Shown here piece by piece: positions 27,366-36,318 of a DNA stretch of 64,000 bases. How positions within the stretch are numbered: position 1 is the first letter of the stretch; every line of letters begins with the position of its first letter. A model generated the notes under the pieces. It searched no databases. It was not told the origin of the DNA and was given only the letters and a program-made list of their open reading frames with translations. The stretch is from SZUA-430 sp964647355 (GTDB lineage Bacteria; Pseudomonadota; Alphaproteobacteria; Micropepsales; Micropepsaceae), in the NCBI GenBank assembly GCA_964647355.1, contig CAZYGK010000007.1:10649-74648 (forward strand), written 5' to 3'. The position numbers were made by a program, and so were the translations under genes.

Positions 27366-27391
27366 CGCAGCCCACCTATGCGGACCATCGG

Positions 27392-29236
27392 ATGGCGAAG
27401 AAGGATAAGGGGTCGGACGCTCCTGCGGACGAGCCGGATCTCGGGTTGGGCGGTGGTGGCGGGGCCAAGAAGGTGCTCCAGCCGAAGACGCACGCGAACG
27501 AGAACAAGACGCACACCGCCTACCGCGTGCTGGCGCGGAAGTACCGGCCGCAGACGTTCGAGGACGGATTTATCGGCCAAGCCGCAATGAAGCGGACGCT
27601 TGAAAATGCGTTCGCTGCCGGGCGCATTGCGCACGCCTTCATGCTGACCGGTGTGCGCGGCGTGGGAAAGACCACGACGGCGCGCATCATTGCGAAGGCG
27701 TTGAACTGCATCGGGCCGGATGGGAAGCGCACCGAGCCGACGGTGAAGCCATGCGGCGAATGCGAGCCCTGCAAGTCGATCGCGGAATCGCGCTGCACCG
27801 ACGTGTTCGAGATGGACGCGGCATCGCGCACCGGCATCGACGACATCCGCGAGATCGTCGAGGGTGTGCGTTACGCGCCGGCCGAGGTGCGCTTTAAGGT
27901 CTACATCATCGACGAAGTTCACATGCTGTCCAAGCAGGCGTTCAACGGGTTGCTCAAGACTCTGGAAGAGCCTCCGCCGCATGTGAAGTTCATCTTCGCG
28001 ACGACGGAAATCCGCAAGGTGCCGATCACCGTGCTGTCCCGGTGTCAGCGGTTCGATTTGAAGCGCGTGCCGGTGGACGAGCTGGCCGCGCATCTCGCCT
28101 ACGTGTGCAAGTCGGAGGAGCGGCCGGCGGACGCTGCTGCGCTTGCTCTCATCGCGCGGGCCGCGGAGGGATCGGCGCGCGATGCGCTCTCGCTGCTCGA
28201 TCAGGCGTTTGCGCATGCGGGCGGGGCGGATATCGAAGAAGAAGCCGTGCGTTCGATGTTGGGCCTTGCCGATCGCAGCCGGGGCTTGGAGCTGTTCGCC
28301 ATGCTGATGCGCGGCGCGATCGGCGATGCGCTTGGCGAGTTCCGCGCGCAATACGATTCCGGCGCCGATCCGCTGGCGGTTCTTCAAGATCTTTCGCAGA
28401 TTTGCCATGAAGTTACGCGCACGAAAGTCGTGGGCGGGAGCGGGAGTGCCGGTGCGACGGCGGAAGAGGCGAAGCGGCTGCAGGACTTGGCCCAGAGGCT
28501 GACGGTGCCTCAGTTGGCGCGGACGTGGCAGCTGATGTTGAAGGCGCTCGCGGAGGTGCAGGTGGCGCCCGATGCCGCGGCGGCGACCGAGATGGCGCTC
28601 ATTCGCGTCGCCTATGCGGCCGAGCTTCCGCCGACGGATCAACTCGTGAAGAGTGCGGGATCGGGCGCGCCGGCCGCGTCGACGCCTTCGCGCGGCGCGT
28701 CGGGTTCGGCGCCACCGCCATCTCCTCCGCCACTTCGGATGAGTTCGCAAAGCGGGACCGCGACCGCGCGGAGCGAGCCGACGATGAGCGCCCCGCCGGT
28801 CGCACAATCCGCTGCTGCGCCGCGGGTGACTCTGCAGAGCTTTGCGGACATCGTTGCGCTGGCGCGCGAGCACCGGGAGGTGCGGCTCGTTTATGCGCTG
28901 GAGCATTGGGTGCATTTGGTGCGGTTCGTGCGCGGGCGGCTTGAGATTCGGCTCGATCCGGCGGCGCCGCCGGCGTTGCCGGGCGAACTCTCCGACAAGC
29001 TCTGGAAGCTGGCGGGCGAACGCTGGGTCGTAACGGTGTCGAGTGCGCAAGGCGAGCCCACGATCGCCGCGCAGATTGAAGCGAAGGATCAGGCGCGCCG
29101 TGCCTCGGCGGCGCAAGACCCGCTGCTCAAGGCCGCGATGGCGATGTTTCCGGGCGCCAAGATCGTCGCCGTGCGCGACCGTGATGCTTTCGACGTGGAG
29201 GGTGAGGTGCCGGAAGAAGGCGGGGAGGCGTCATGA
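27392..29236 (+). CDS. dnaX: DNA polymerase III subunit gamma/tau
   Basis: About 614 residues. The clamp-loader AAA+ core begins at YRVLARKYRPQTFEDGFIGQ. It has Walker A GVRGVGKTTTARI near residue 87, a four-cysteine zinc site within the next 40 residues (ending CGECEPC), the DEVH box IIDEVHMLSKQAFNG, and the sensor SRCQRFDLKR. A Pro/Ser-rich linker and C-terminal tau-like domain follow. The ATG at 27392 is used: the longer frame to 27131 would run through the SRP RNA. No obvious slippery heptamer was noticed. It overlaps ybaB by 4 bp. Confidence 0.95.
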   Translation: MAKKDKGSDAPADEPDLGLGGGGGAKKVLQPKTHANENKTHTAYRVLARKYRPQTFEDGFIGQAAMKRTLENAFAAGRIAHAFMLTGVRGVGKTTTARIIAKALNCIGPDGKRTEPTVKPCGECEPCKSIAESRCTDVFEMDAASRTGIDDIREIVEGVRYAPAEVRFKVYIIDEVHMLSKQAFNGLLKTLEEPPPHVKFIFATTEIRKVPITVLSRCQRFDLKRVPVDELAAHLAYVCKSEERPADAAALALIARAAEGSARDALSLLDQAFAHAGGADIEEEAVRSMLGLADRSRGLELFAMLMRGAIGDALGEFRAQYDSGADPLAVLQDLSQICHEVTRTKVVGGSGSAGATAEEAKRLQDLAQRLTVPQLARTWQLMLKALAEVQVAPDAAAATEMALIRVAYAAELPPTDQLVKSAGSGAPAASTPSRGASGSAPPPSPPPLRMSSQSGTATARSEPTMSAPPVAQSAAAPRVTLQSFADIVALAREHREVRLVYALEHWVHLVRFVRGRLEIRLDPAAPPALPGELSDKLWKLAGERWVVTVSSAQGEPTIAAQIEAKDQARRASAAQDPLLKAAMAMFPGAKIVAVRDRDAFDVEGEVPEEGGEAS

Positions 29237-29550
29237 AGAATTTCGGCGACATCATGAAGCAAGCGCAGCAGCTGCAGGCGCGCTTTCAAGAGGCGCAGGA
29301 GAAAGTCAAAGCCGTCGAAGCCGAGGGGCAATCCGGCGGCGGGATGGTGCGCGTGACGCTGAACGGCAGCGGGCTTGCCACTGCGGTTAAGATCGATCCG
29401 TCGCTCATGGATCCGAACGACGTTGGGATGCTCGAAGATTTGCTGCGCACGGCGATCAACGATGCGCGCGGTAAAGTCGACGCACGCGTGGGCGACGAGA
29501 TGGCGAAAGCAACCGGCGGGTTCCCGTTGCCGCCGGGGATGAAGTTTTAG
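29233..29550 (+). CDS. ybaB: YbaB/EbfC nucleoid-associated protein
   Basis: 105 residues. The N-terminal helix MKQAQQLQARFQEAQEKV and the following sheet GGGMVRVTLNGSG are typical of this DNA-binding family, as is the C-terminal GGFPLPPGMKF. It is encoded between dnaX and recR, the classical arrangement, with a 4-bp overlap with dnaX. Confidence 0.95.
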   Translation: MKNFGDIMKQAQQLQARFQEAQEKVKAVEAEGQSGGGMVRVTLNGSGLATAVKIDPSLMDPNDVGMLEDLLRTAINDARGKVDARVGDEMAKATGGFPLPPGMKF

Positions 29551-29553
29551 CCG

Positions 29554-30156
29554 ATGGCGGCGCTTTCCGGCCCTGAGATCGAACGCTTGGTGCAGCTGCT
29601 TGCGCGACTGCCGGGGCTTGGGCCGCGGTCTGCGCGGCGCGCCGCGCTTGTGCTCATCAAGAAAAAGGAAAGCCTGCTGCAGCCGCTCGCCGCCGCCCTG
29701 GAAGAGGCTGGGCGGGTGATTAAGTCGTGCGGCACGTGCGGCAATCTCGATACGTCAAATCCGTGCGGCGTGTGCACCGAGGCGAAGCGCGACGCGGCGC
29801 TCATCTGCGTGGTCGAGGACGTGGCCGATCTCTGGGCGCTGGAGCGCGCGGGCGTGTTTCGCGGGCGCTATCACGTGCTCGGCGGCACGCTCTCCGCGCT
29901 CGACGGGCGGGGGCCGGATCAGCTGAGCATCGGCGCGCTCGTCGAACGTGTGAAAGCGGGAGGCGTGCGCGAGGTGGTGCTGGGGCTCAACGCCACCGTC
30001 GAGGGCCAAACGACCGCGCACTATGTGACAGATTTGATCGCGCCGCTCGGCGTGTCGGTGACCCGGCTGGCGCACGGCGTGCCGGTCGGCGGGGAACTCG
30101 ACTATCTGGACGAGGGCACGCTCGCCGCCGCGTTTGCGGCACGGCGGGCGATGTAG
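29554..30156 (+). CDS. recR: recombination mediator protein RecR
   Basis: 200 residues. A helix-hairpin-helix (LARLPGLGPRSARRAALVLI), a four-cysteine zinc finger (SCGTCGNLDTSNPCGVC) and a Toprim domain (ICVVEDVADLWALE; LGGTLSALDGRGPD) are in the expected order. RecR works with RecF/RecO in loading RecA at gaps. It starts three bases after ybaB and completes the dnaX-ybaB-recR operon. Confidence 0.95.
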   Translation: MAALSGPEIERLVQLLARLPGLGPRSARRAALVLIKKKESLLQPLAAALEEAGRVIKSCGTCGNLDTSNPCGVCTEAKRDAALICVVEDVADLWALERAGVFRGRYHVLGGTLSALDGRGPDQLSIGALVERVKAGGVREVVLGLNATVEGQTTAHYVTDLIAPLGVSVTRLAHGVPVGGELDYLDEGTLAAAFAARRAM

Positions 30157-30215
30157 CCACCGTTCACCAAGCTGCCGTCTTGACGGCCGGTGGGGTTGGT
30201 CTTACGTCCACGACC

Positions 30216-30776
30216 ATGGCTAAACGTCCTATTCTTGTTGCTCCGGATCCCGTGCTGAAGCAGGTGTCGCAGCCTGTGGCGGAGGTTACCGACGAGTTGC
30301 GTCGTCTGATGGACGACATGCTGGAGACGATGTACGCGGCGCCGGGGATCGGGCTTGCGGCTATTCAGATCGGCGTTGCGAAGCGCATTATCGTGATCGA
30401 TGTCGGAAAGGATAAGCCCGATGCCGACGACGGCGACGACGAGGCGAAGAAGAAAGAGAAAGATCCGGATCCGATGTACTTCGTGAACCCGGAGATCGTC
30501 TGGGCGTCGGACGAGAAGGTGATGTGCGAGGAAGGGTGTCTGTCGGTGCCGGACCTCTATGAGGAGGTCGAGCGGCCGGCGCGGGTGAAGGTGCGGTATC
30601 TCGACTATCACGGCGAACAACGCGAGATCGACTGCGAGGGGATGCTTGCCGTTTGCATTCAGCACGAGATGGATCATCTCGAGGGCGTGCTCTTCATCGA
30701 TCATCTGTCGCGGCTGAAGCGCGAGATGATGCTGAAGAAGCTCATCAAAGCGCGGAAGCGCGAGACGGTGGGCTAG
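30216..30776 (+). CDS. def: peptide deformylase
   Basis: 186 residues. All three active-site motifs are present: APGIGLAAIQIG (motif 1), EEGCLSVPD (motif 2, metal-binding Cys) and QHEMDHLEG (motif 3, HExxH). It removes the formyl group from nascent proteins. An extra charged stretch of about 20 residues (DKPDADDGDDEAKKKEKDPD) interrupts the segment between motifs 1 and 2. The start at 30216 follows the family N-terminus; the longer frame overlaps recR. Its stop overlaps the fmt start by one base. Confidence 0.95.
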   Translation: MAKRPILVAPDPVLKQVSQPVAEVTDELRRLMDDMLETMYAAPGIGLAAIQIGVAKRIIVIDVGKDKPDADDGDDEAKKKEKDPDPMYFVNPEIVWASDEKVMCEEGCLSVPDLYEEVERPARVKVRYLDYHGEQREIDCEGMLAVCIQHEMDHLEGVLFIDHLSRLKREMMLKKLIKARKRETVG

Positions 30777-31687
30777 TGGGCCGTCTGCGCCTCGCGTTCA
30801 TGGGAACACCTGCGTTTTCCGTGCCGACGCTGGAGGCGTTGGTGTCGGCGGGACATGAGATCGTTTGCGTTTACTCGCAGCCGCCGCGGCCCTCTGGGCG
30901 CGGGCATAAGTTGCAGCCGTCGGCGGTTCAGGCTGCGGCGGAGCGGCTTCAGATCCCCGTGCGGGTGCCCGTGAGCTTGAAGGGGGCGGACGAGCAGGCG
31001 GCGTTTACGGCGCTCAAGCTCGATGCGGCGGTTGTTGTGGCCTACGGGCTGCTCTTGCCTAAACCTATTCTGGACGCGCCGCGTCTTGGCTGCTTCAACT
31101 TGCATGCTTCGCTGTTGCCGCGCTGGCGGGGAGCGGCACCCATTCACCGGGCGGTGATGGCGGGCGACGACGAAACCGGCGTCATGGTCATGCGCATGGA
31201 GGAGGGGCTCGATACGGGGCCCGTGCTCAGCGCCTGGCGGTGCGTGATCGGCGACGATACGACGACGGGCGCTTTGCAGGACGTGCTGGCGCGCGAGGGC
31301 GCGCGGTTGATGGTCGAAACGCTTGCCGGCGATTTGCGCGCGGTGGTGCAGAGCGCCGAAGGCGTTACCTATGCAAAGAAGATCGTGCCGGAAGAGGCGA
31401 AGATCGACTGGACGCGCCCGGCGCGCGAGGTGCTGCGGCATGTGCATGGGCTGAACCCCGCGCCCGGCGCTTGGACGATGTCCGGAGAGGCGCGGTTGAA
31501 GATCTTGCGGGTGCGTCTTGCGCCAGGCGGCGGCGTGGCCGGCACGGTGATTGCCTCGCCGTTTGTCGTTGCGTGCGGCGAGGGCGCGCTGGAGGTGGTC
31601 GAGCTGCAGCGCGCGGGGCGCGGTGCGCAGGGGGTGGAAGAGTTTCGCCGTGGGTTTCCCTTGGCCGTCGGTTCGCGGCTCGGCTGA
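30776..31687 (+). CDS. fmt: methionyl-tRNA formyltransferase
   Basis: 303 residues. It starts with RLRLAFMGTPAFSVPTLEAL and carries the catalytic region CFNLHASLLPRWRGAAPIHR followed by GDDETGVMVMRMEEGLDTGP, then a C-terminal OB-fold domain. It formylates initiator Met-tRNA. The GTG at 30776 overlaps the def stop (TAGTG), which sets the start; the longer frame would overlap def. Its own TGA overlaps the truA ATG. Confidence 0.95.
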   Translation: MGRLRLAFMGTPAFSVPTLEALVSAGHEIVCVYSQPPRPSGRGHKLQPSAVQAAAERLQIPVRVPVSLKGADEQAAFTALKLDAAVVVAYGLLLPKPILDAPRLGCFNLHASLLPRWRGAAPIHRAVMAGDDETGVMVMRMEEGLDTGPVLSAWRCVIGDDTTTGALQDVLAREGARLMVETLAGDLRAVVQSAEGVTYAKKIVPEEAKIDWTRPAREVLRHVHGLNPAPGAWTMSGEARLKILRVRLAPGGGVAGTVIASPFVVACGEGALEVVELQRAGRGAQGVEEFRRGFPLAVGSRLG

Positions 31688-32445
31688 TGCGCTGGAAGCT
31701 TCTCATCGAGTACGATGGTGCGCCGTTTCAGGGCTGGCAACGGCAGGACAATGGTCCTTCCGTGCAGGCCGCGGTGGAGCAGGCAATCCTGAAGCTGACG
31801 GGCGAGAGCGTCACGATTGCGGCGGCAGGCCGCACGGATACCGGTGTGCACGCTTTCGGCCAGGTGGCGCATGCCGACATCGCGAAGGTTCTTGCCCCCG
31901 ACAAGATGCGCGATGCGCTGAACGCGCATTTGCGGCCGCATCCGGTTGCGGTGCTTGCCGCCGAGGCGGTGAGCGAGGATTTTCATGCGCGGTTCAACGC
32001 GACGGGGCGGCACTATCTCTATCGGATCGTCAATCGCCGGGCGCCGCTGACGCTCGATCATGGGAAGGCGTGGCAGGTGCAGGCGCCGCTGGACGCGACG
32101 GCGATGCATGCGGCGGCGCAGCGGCTCGTCGGGCATCACGACTTCACGACGTTCCGCGCGGCCGAGTGTCAGGCGAAGTCGCCGATGAAGACGCTCGACC
32201 GGCTCGACGTGTCGCGCGTGGGCGAAGAGATTTCTGTGCGCGCCTCGGCACGCTCGTTCCTACATCATCAGGTGCGCTCGATGGTGGGGACGCTGAAAAT
32301 GGTTGGCGCGGGGAAAATGACGGTGAACGACGTCGCGGCCGCTTTGGCCGCGCGGGACCGGACGCAATGCGGTCCCGTGGCGCCGCCGGACGGGCTCTAC
32401 TTGGTTCGCGTCGACTACGGGGTTAGGTCGACGAGCTCGACTTGA
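31687..32445 (+). CDS. truA: tRNA pseudouridine(38-40) synthase
   Basis: 252 residues. It begins LLIEYDGAPFQGWQRQ and has the catalytic aspartate in AAGRTDTGVHAFGQVAH, then SARSFLHHQVRSMVGTL. TruA modifies positions 38-40 in the anticodon stem-loop of many tRNAs. The start is set by the TGATG overlap with fmt. Its 3' end overlaps the convergent murI gene by 31 bp, which is unusually deep. Confidence 0.95.
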   Translation: MRWKLLIEYDGAPFQGWQRQDNGPSVQAAVEQAILKLTGESVTIAAAGRTDTGVHAFGQVAHADIAKVLAPDKMRDALNAHLRPHPVAVLAAEAVSEDFHARFNATGRHYLYRIVNRRAPLTLDHGKAWQVQAPLDATAMHAAAQRLVGHHDFTTFRAAECQAKSPMKTLDRLDVSRVGEEISVRASARSFLHHQVRSMVGTLKMVGAGKMTVNDVAAALAARDRTQCGPVAPPDGLYLVRVDYGVRSTSST

Positions 32446-33230
32446 TCGGGTGCGATCGTCCGGCCGAAGAAGCCTGAGCCGACGCGCGCGAAGCGCTCCG
32501 GTGCGTCGGTGCCCATGAAGGTCGGCTGTTTCGGCGGCCCTTGGCGGCGTAACGCGCGGGTATCGAGTAGGGTTTCGACTTCGTGTGCCGTCGTTGCGGC
32601 GCTGTCGACGAGCGCGACGTTCGGGCCTACCGCCTTTGCGATCGGTTGGACCAAGACGGGGAAGTGGGTGCAGCCAAGGACGAGCGTGTCCGGGCGTTCG
32701 GCGCTCGCGAAGATGTCTTTGAGGTAGCGCTCGGCGGCGCGCTCGGGAACATCGCCATCTGTCCAACCTTCTTCGGCCAATGCGACGAACAAGGGGCAAG
32801 CGCGCTGCACGACTTTGGCCTCGGGTTTCAGGGCGTGAATGGCGCGAACATAGGCGCCGCCCTTCACCGTGCCTTCGGTTGCGATCACCGCGATCGGGCC
32901 GCCGTTGCTGGCGGCGACCGCCGCGCGCGCGCCCGGTTCGACGACGCCCAACACGGGTATCGGCGCGTAGGCGGCGGTCAGCACCGGCAACGCGACAGCC
33001 GACGCGGTGTTGCAGGCGACGACGATCAGCTTCGGCTGGTAGCGCATCAAGGCGCGTGTCGCTTGCACGGCGTAGCGGGTGACGGTCTCGGCGCTCTTCG
33101 TCCCGTAGGGTAGGCGGGCGGTGTCTCCCAAATAGACGAGATGCTCGTTGGCCAAGCGCTTTGCGATGGCCGACGCGACCGTCAAACCGCCTACGCCGGA
33201 ATCGAAGATGGCGATCGGGGTGTCGTTCAT
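32415..33230 (-). CDS. murI: glutamate racemase
   Basis: 271 residues. The N-terminus has IAIFDSGVGGLTVASAI, and the two catalytic cysteines lie in VVACNTASAVAL and LVLGCTHFPVL. MurI supplies D-glutamate for peptidoglycan. Its ATG overlaps the stop of the upstream membrane-protein gene by 4 bp (ATGA), giving the operon dapE - membrane protein - murI. The 3' end overlaps truA on the other strand. Confidence 0.95.
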   Translation of the reverse strand: MNDTPIAIFDSGVGGLTVASAIAKRLANEHLVYLGDTARLPYGTKSAETVTRYAVQATRALMRYQPKLIVVACNTASAVALPVLTAAYAPIPVLGVVEPGARAAVAASNGGPIAVIATEGTVKGGAYVRAIHALKPEAKVVQRACPLFVALAEEGWTDGDVPERAAERYLKDIFASAERPDTLVLGCTHFPVLVQPIAKAVGPNVALVDSAATTAHEVETLLDTRALRRQGPPKQPTFMGTDAPERFARVGSGFFGRTIAPDQVELVDLTP

Positions 33231-33856
33231 CGTGTGGCCGGCAACCAGAGGTCGGCGGCGAAGGGGACCGCGAAGAACTCGTAGTAGGAGTGCAACACCA
33301 ACCCCAACAGCGCGGTGCTGGCGGCGATGCTCCAACCGGCGTCGAGTGCAGTCTCGGCGGTGTAGTAGCGATAGTAGAGCGTGAAGACGAGAATGATCGT
33401 GTAGAGGGTGACGGTGTCGCTCGCGTCGATGATCCCTGCCGCAAACAACAAGAAGGCCGGCAGGTTCAGCAGGTAGATGACGATCGTGCCCCAATTGTAA
33501 GCGATGATCAGCGGTGCGTAGCGGTGCGCGAGCCCCAAGAAGCGCAGCACGAAGATCATAACGAGCGGAAACAGCATCCACTGCAGGGACAGCGTCAGCG
33601 TCGAGAAGACAGCGTCGCCCAAGCCGTAGGCGTTCTCCAACGGGGGTTTGCCCTGCCGGAGCCGCTCGGCTGCGATCACGCCTCGGGCCAGGAGGTCCAT
33701 GCCGATATTCATCGGGATCACGATGAGCAGAGCCGCGAACGAGCGATAGAAACCCTCGACGGTGAGATCGAACTTATCCCACGCACGCCGGTCCCGCACG
33801 ACGAGCGCGAATGCGGCATCGAGCGAACGGTTGACGTAGGCGATGTTCACGCTCAC
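33227..33856 (-). CDS. four- to five-helix membrane protein, unknown function
   Basis: 209 residues starting at a GTG that overlaps the dapE stop by 4 bp. Hydrophobic helices lie at about residues 35-55, 85-110, 118-140, 148-165 and 172-195, with a charged N-terminal region. No enzymatic motif is seen. The translational coupling on both sides, to dapE and murI, suggests a cell-wall-precursor context, but the function is unknown. Confidence 0.7.
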   Translation of the reverse strand: MSVNIAYVNRSLDAAFALVVRDRRAWDKFDLTVEGFYRSFAALLIVIPMNIGMDLLARGVIAAERLRQGKPPLENAYGLGDAVFSTLTLSLQWMLFPLVMIFVLRFLGLAHRYAPLIIAYNWGTIVIYLLNLPAFLLFAAGIIDASDTVTLYTIILVFTLYYRYYTAETALDAGWSIAASTALLGLVLHSYYEFFAVPFAADLWLPATR

Positions 33857-35034
33857 GCAGCGCCCCCTTCGAAGTATGTGGTGAGGATCGCTTCGTAGAT
33901 TTTCGTCAGGCGTTCGAGATCGGCGAGGCGGACGCACTCGTCGGTCTTATGCATCGTTGTGCCGGCAAGGCCGATCTCGGCGACGGGGCAATGGTGGTGA
34001 ATGAAGCGCGCGTCGGAGGTTCCACCGGTGGTCGAGAAATTGGGCTTGTCGCCGGTGGCCGCCGTGATTGCACGTTCGAGCAGGCTTGTGAACGTGCCTT
34101 GCTTGGTCAGGAACGGGTGCGCGCCGCGCACGAACTTGAGTTCGTGGGCGAGGTTCAAAGGCTTGAGGGCTGCGTCGCATTCGCCGCCGATCCAGCGCTC
34201 CAGATCCTCGGCGTTCTGTTCGGTGTTGAAGCGGATGTTGAATGTGGCGCGGGCGGTGGCCGGGATGACGTTCGTGGCCGGATTGCCGACGTCGACGGTC
34301 GTCACTTCCAAGTTGGAGGGTTGGAAGTCTTTCGTACCTGTGTCGAGCTTGCGCGACGTAATGCGCGCCAAAGCGGCGACGAGACCCGGGATTGGGTTCT
34401 TGGCACGGTCGGGATAGCCGACGTGGCCTTGGACGCCTTTGACAGTCAGATGGCCGGTGAGGCTGCCGCGGCGGCCGATCTTGACCGTGTCGCCCGCGGT
34501 GAATTCGGCGGTCGGCTCGCCGACGATGCAGTGGTCGATGTGCTCGCCGTTCGCCTGCATCCATTCGAGTATGCGCACGGTGCCGTCGACGGCTGGACCT
34601 TCTTCGTCGCCGGTTAGCAGCAAGCTGATCGAGCCTTTGTTGCCGTGGCGGTCCGCGGTGCGGGCGACGGCGGCGACGAAGGCCGCGATCGCGCTCTTCA
34701 TGTCGGCGGCGCCGCGGCCGAACAAGGTGCCGTCGGCCACGACTGCTGCAAATGGGTCGTGGCGCCAGGTCGACGTGTCGCCGGGCGGCACGACGTCGGT
34801 GTGGCCGGCGAAGCAGAAGTTCGGCGCCGAGGTCCCGCGGCGCGCGTAGAGGTTTTCGATCCTCGGGCCGCCTGTCGCGAAGGCAAGGCGCGTGCAGTTG
34901 AAGCCCAAGCTCGAGAGCGCGTGCTCCAGCACCGCAATCGCGCCGCCGTCCGCGGGGGTCACGCTACGGCAACGGATGAGGTCTTGCGCCAGCAGGAGCG
35001 GGTCGGCCAAACGCGCGCGTACTTGTGTTTCCAT
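33853..35034 (-). CDS. dapE: succinyl-diaminopimelate desuccinylase
   Basis: 393 residues, M20 metallopeptidase family. Metal-site motifs are NFCFAGHTDVVPPGD, GRGAADMKSAIAAF and LLTGDEEGPAVDGT, with GGTSDARFIHHHCPVAEIGL near the C-terminus, the DapE signature. It releases succinate from N-succinyl-LL-diaminopimelate in lysine/meso-DAP synthesis. It heads the operon with the membrane protein and murI and is divergent from the SDR gene across 69 bp. dapD, often its direct neighbour, lies 4.6 kb away. Confidence 0.94.
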   Translation of the reverse strand: METQVRARLADPLLLAQDLIRCRSVTPADGGAIAVLEHALSSLGFNCTRLAFATGGPRIENLYARRGTSAPNFCFAGHTDVVPPGDTSTWRHDPFAAVVADGTLFGRGAADMKSAIAAFVAAVARTADRHGNKGSISLLLTGDEEGPAVDGTVRILEWMQANGEHIDHCIVGEPTAEFTAGDTVKIGRRGSLTGHLTVKGVQGHVGYPDRAKNPIPGLVAALARITSRKLDTGTKDFQPSNLEVTTVDVGNPATNVIPATARATFNIRFNTEQNAEDLERWIGGECDAALKPLNLAHELKFVRGAHPFLTKQGTFTSLLERAITAATGDKPNFSTTGGTSDARFIHHHCPVAEIGLAGTTMHKTDECVRLADLERLTKIYEAILTTYFEGGAA

Positions 35035-35103
35035 GGGGGCGATTTAGAACCGGCAGTCGACGAGGTCAATTCAAGCACAAGCCAAGTTAACAGCGAGGTA
35101 GTC

Positions 35104-35970
35104 ATGGCAGGCCGGCTGGGCGGAAAAGTGGCGGTGATTACGGGCGGTGCGTCCGGAATCGGGCGCGGAACGGTCGAGTTGTTCGTCCGCGAGGGGGCGA
35201 AAGTCGTCGCCGCCGACATCCAGGACGACAAAGGGGCGCGGCTTGAGGAAGAACTGGGAAAGGCCGTGCGCTACATCCGCTGCGACGTGACGCGCGAGGC
35301 GGATGTGAAGGAAGCCGTCAATTTGGCGGTACAGGCGTTCGGGCGGCTCGATTGTATCTTCAACAACGCCGGAACGCCGGGCGCTCTTGAGAATGCGGAA
35401 ACGGTGACAGCGGATGGCTTCGATTCCGTCATGCGGCTGCACGTGCTCGGCGCGATGTTCGGGATGAAGCACGCGGTGCCGGTGATGCGGGCGCAGGGCG
35501 GCGGCTCGATCATCTCGACCGCCTCGATCGCGGGCTTGCGCAACGGGTATGGGCCGCTGCTCTACTCGACCGCGAAGGCGGCAATCGTGCATATGACGAA
35601 GGTGGCCGCAGCGCAGCTTGGGCCGATGAACATCCGGGTGAACTGCATCTGCCCGGGGCTGATTGCGACGCCGATCTTTGCGAAAGGCATCGGGATGGCG
35701 ACGCAGGTCGCCGATCAGACGGTCAGCCAGATCGTGACCGTGATGAAGAACTCGCAGCCGATTCCTCGGGCCGGGTTGCCGTCAGATATCGCGGAGGCGG
35801 CGCTCTTTCTCGCCTCCGACGGCTCGGGCTTCGTGAACGGGCATGCCCTGGTCGTTGACGGCGGGATTACCGTCGGACCCACGGGGGCGGCGCAGGAAGC
35901 GGTCTACGCGCCGTTCGTGCAGGCAATGGGAATCGATCCGTCGATGCTGGAGCAGGCTGCGAAGGGGTAA
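35104..35970 (+). CDS. short-chain dehydrogenase/reductase
   Basis: 288 residues, classical SDR. Cofactor motif ITGGASGIGRGTVELF, NNAG motif FNNAGTPG, catalytic Ser in ISTASIAGL and YSTAKAAIVHM (Tyr-x-x-x-Lys), then ICPGLIATPI. The acidic residue in VVAADIQDD suggests NAD preference. Its substrate is unknown. The ATG at 35104 is preceded by GAGGT; a longer in-frame stretch overlaps dapE antisense and is not used. It is followed after 5 bp by an ABM-domain gene. Confidence 0.9.
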   Translation: MAGRLGGKVAVITGGASGIGRGTVELFVREGAKVVAADIQDDKGARLEEELGKAVRYIRCDVTREADVKEAVNLAVQAFGRLDCIFNNAGTPGALENAETVTADGFDSVMRLHVLGAMFGMKHAVPVMRAQGGGSIISTASIAGLRNGYGPLLYSTAKAAIVHMTKVAAAQLGPMNIRVNCICPGLIATPIFAKGIGMATQVADQTVSQIVTVMKNSQPIPRAGLPSDIAEAALFLASDGSGFVNGHALVVDGGITVGPTGAAQEAVYAPFVQAMGIDPSMLEQAAKG

Positions 35971-35975
35971 GCGCG

Positions 35976-36275
35976 ATGATTATTGTGGCGGGTACCGTTC
36001 GCGTGCCTCCGGCGAAGCTCGACGAAGCGCGCGGGATCATGGCGCGGATGATCGCGGCGTCGCGGGCCGAAGACGGCTGTATCGACTATTCCTACTCGGT
36101 CGATGTGCTTGATCGGGGGTTGGTACGCGTGTGGGAGGTTTGGCGCGACCGCGAGGCGTTGCAGCGGCATTTTCACATGCCGCATCTCGCGGAATGGCGG
36201 GCCGCGTGGCCGACGTTCGGGATCTCCGACCGGAAGCTTGCGATCTACGACGTGAGCGGGACGACGGCGCTGTAG
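35976..36275 (+). CDS. antibiotic biosynthesis monooxygenase (ABM) domain protein
   Basis: 99 residues, a complete ABM ferredoxin-like fold: IIVAGTVRVPPAKLDEARGI, then SRAEDGCIDYSYSVD and VWEVWRDREALQRHFHMPHL. Stand-alone ABM proteins include quinol monooxygenases and cofactor-free oxygenases, though many have no proven activity. AAGGGG precedes the ATG. It forms a pair with the upstream SDR, which suggests a joint small-molecule oxidation step. Confidence 0.85.
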   Translation: MIIVAGTVRVPPAKLDEARGIMARMIAASRAEDGCIDYSYSVDVLDRGLVRVWEVWRDREALQRHFHMPHLAEWRAAWPTFGISDRKLAIYDVSGTTAL

Positions 36276-36318
36276 GCTGAAACGTCTTGCGGGGGTCGCC
36301 GCCCAGACAAGCGCTGTC

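Noticed and set aside
27131..27391. Longer dnaX frame with an upstream start
   Set aside because: This stretch contains the SRP RNA gene and its promoter; the dnaX family N-terminus fits the ATG at 27392.
27392..29236. Programmed frameshift giving a short gamma form of DnaX
   Set aside because: No A-rich slippery heptamer with following hairpin was noticed.
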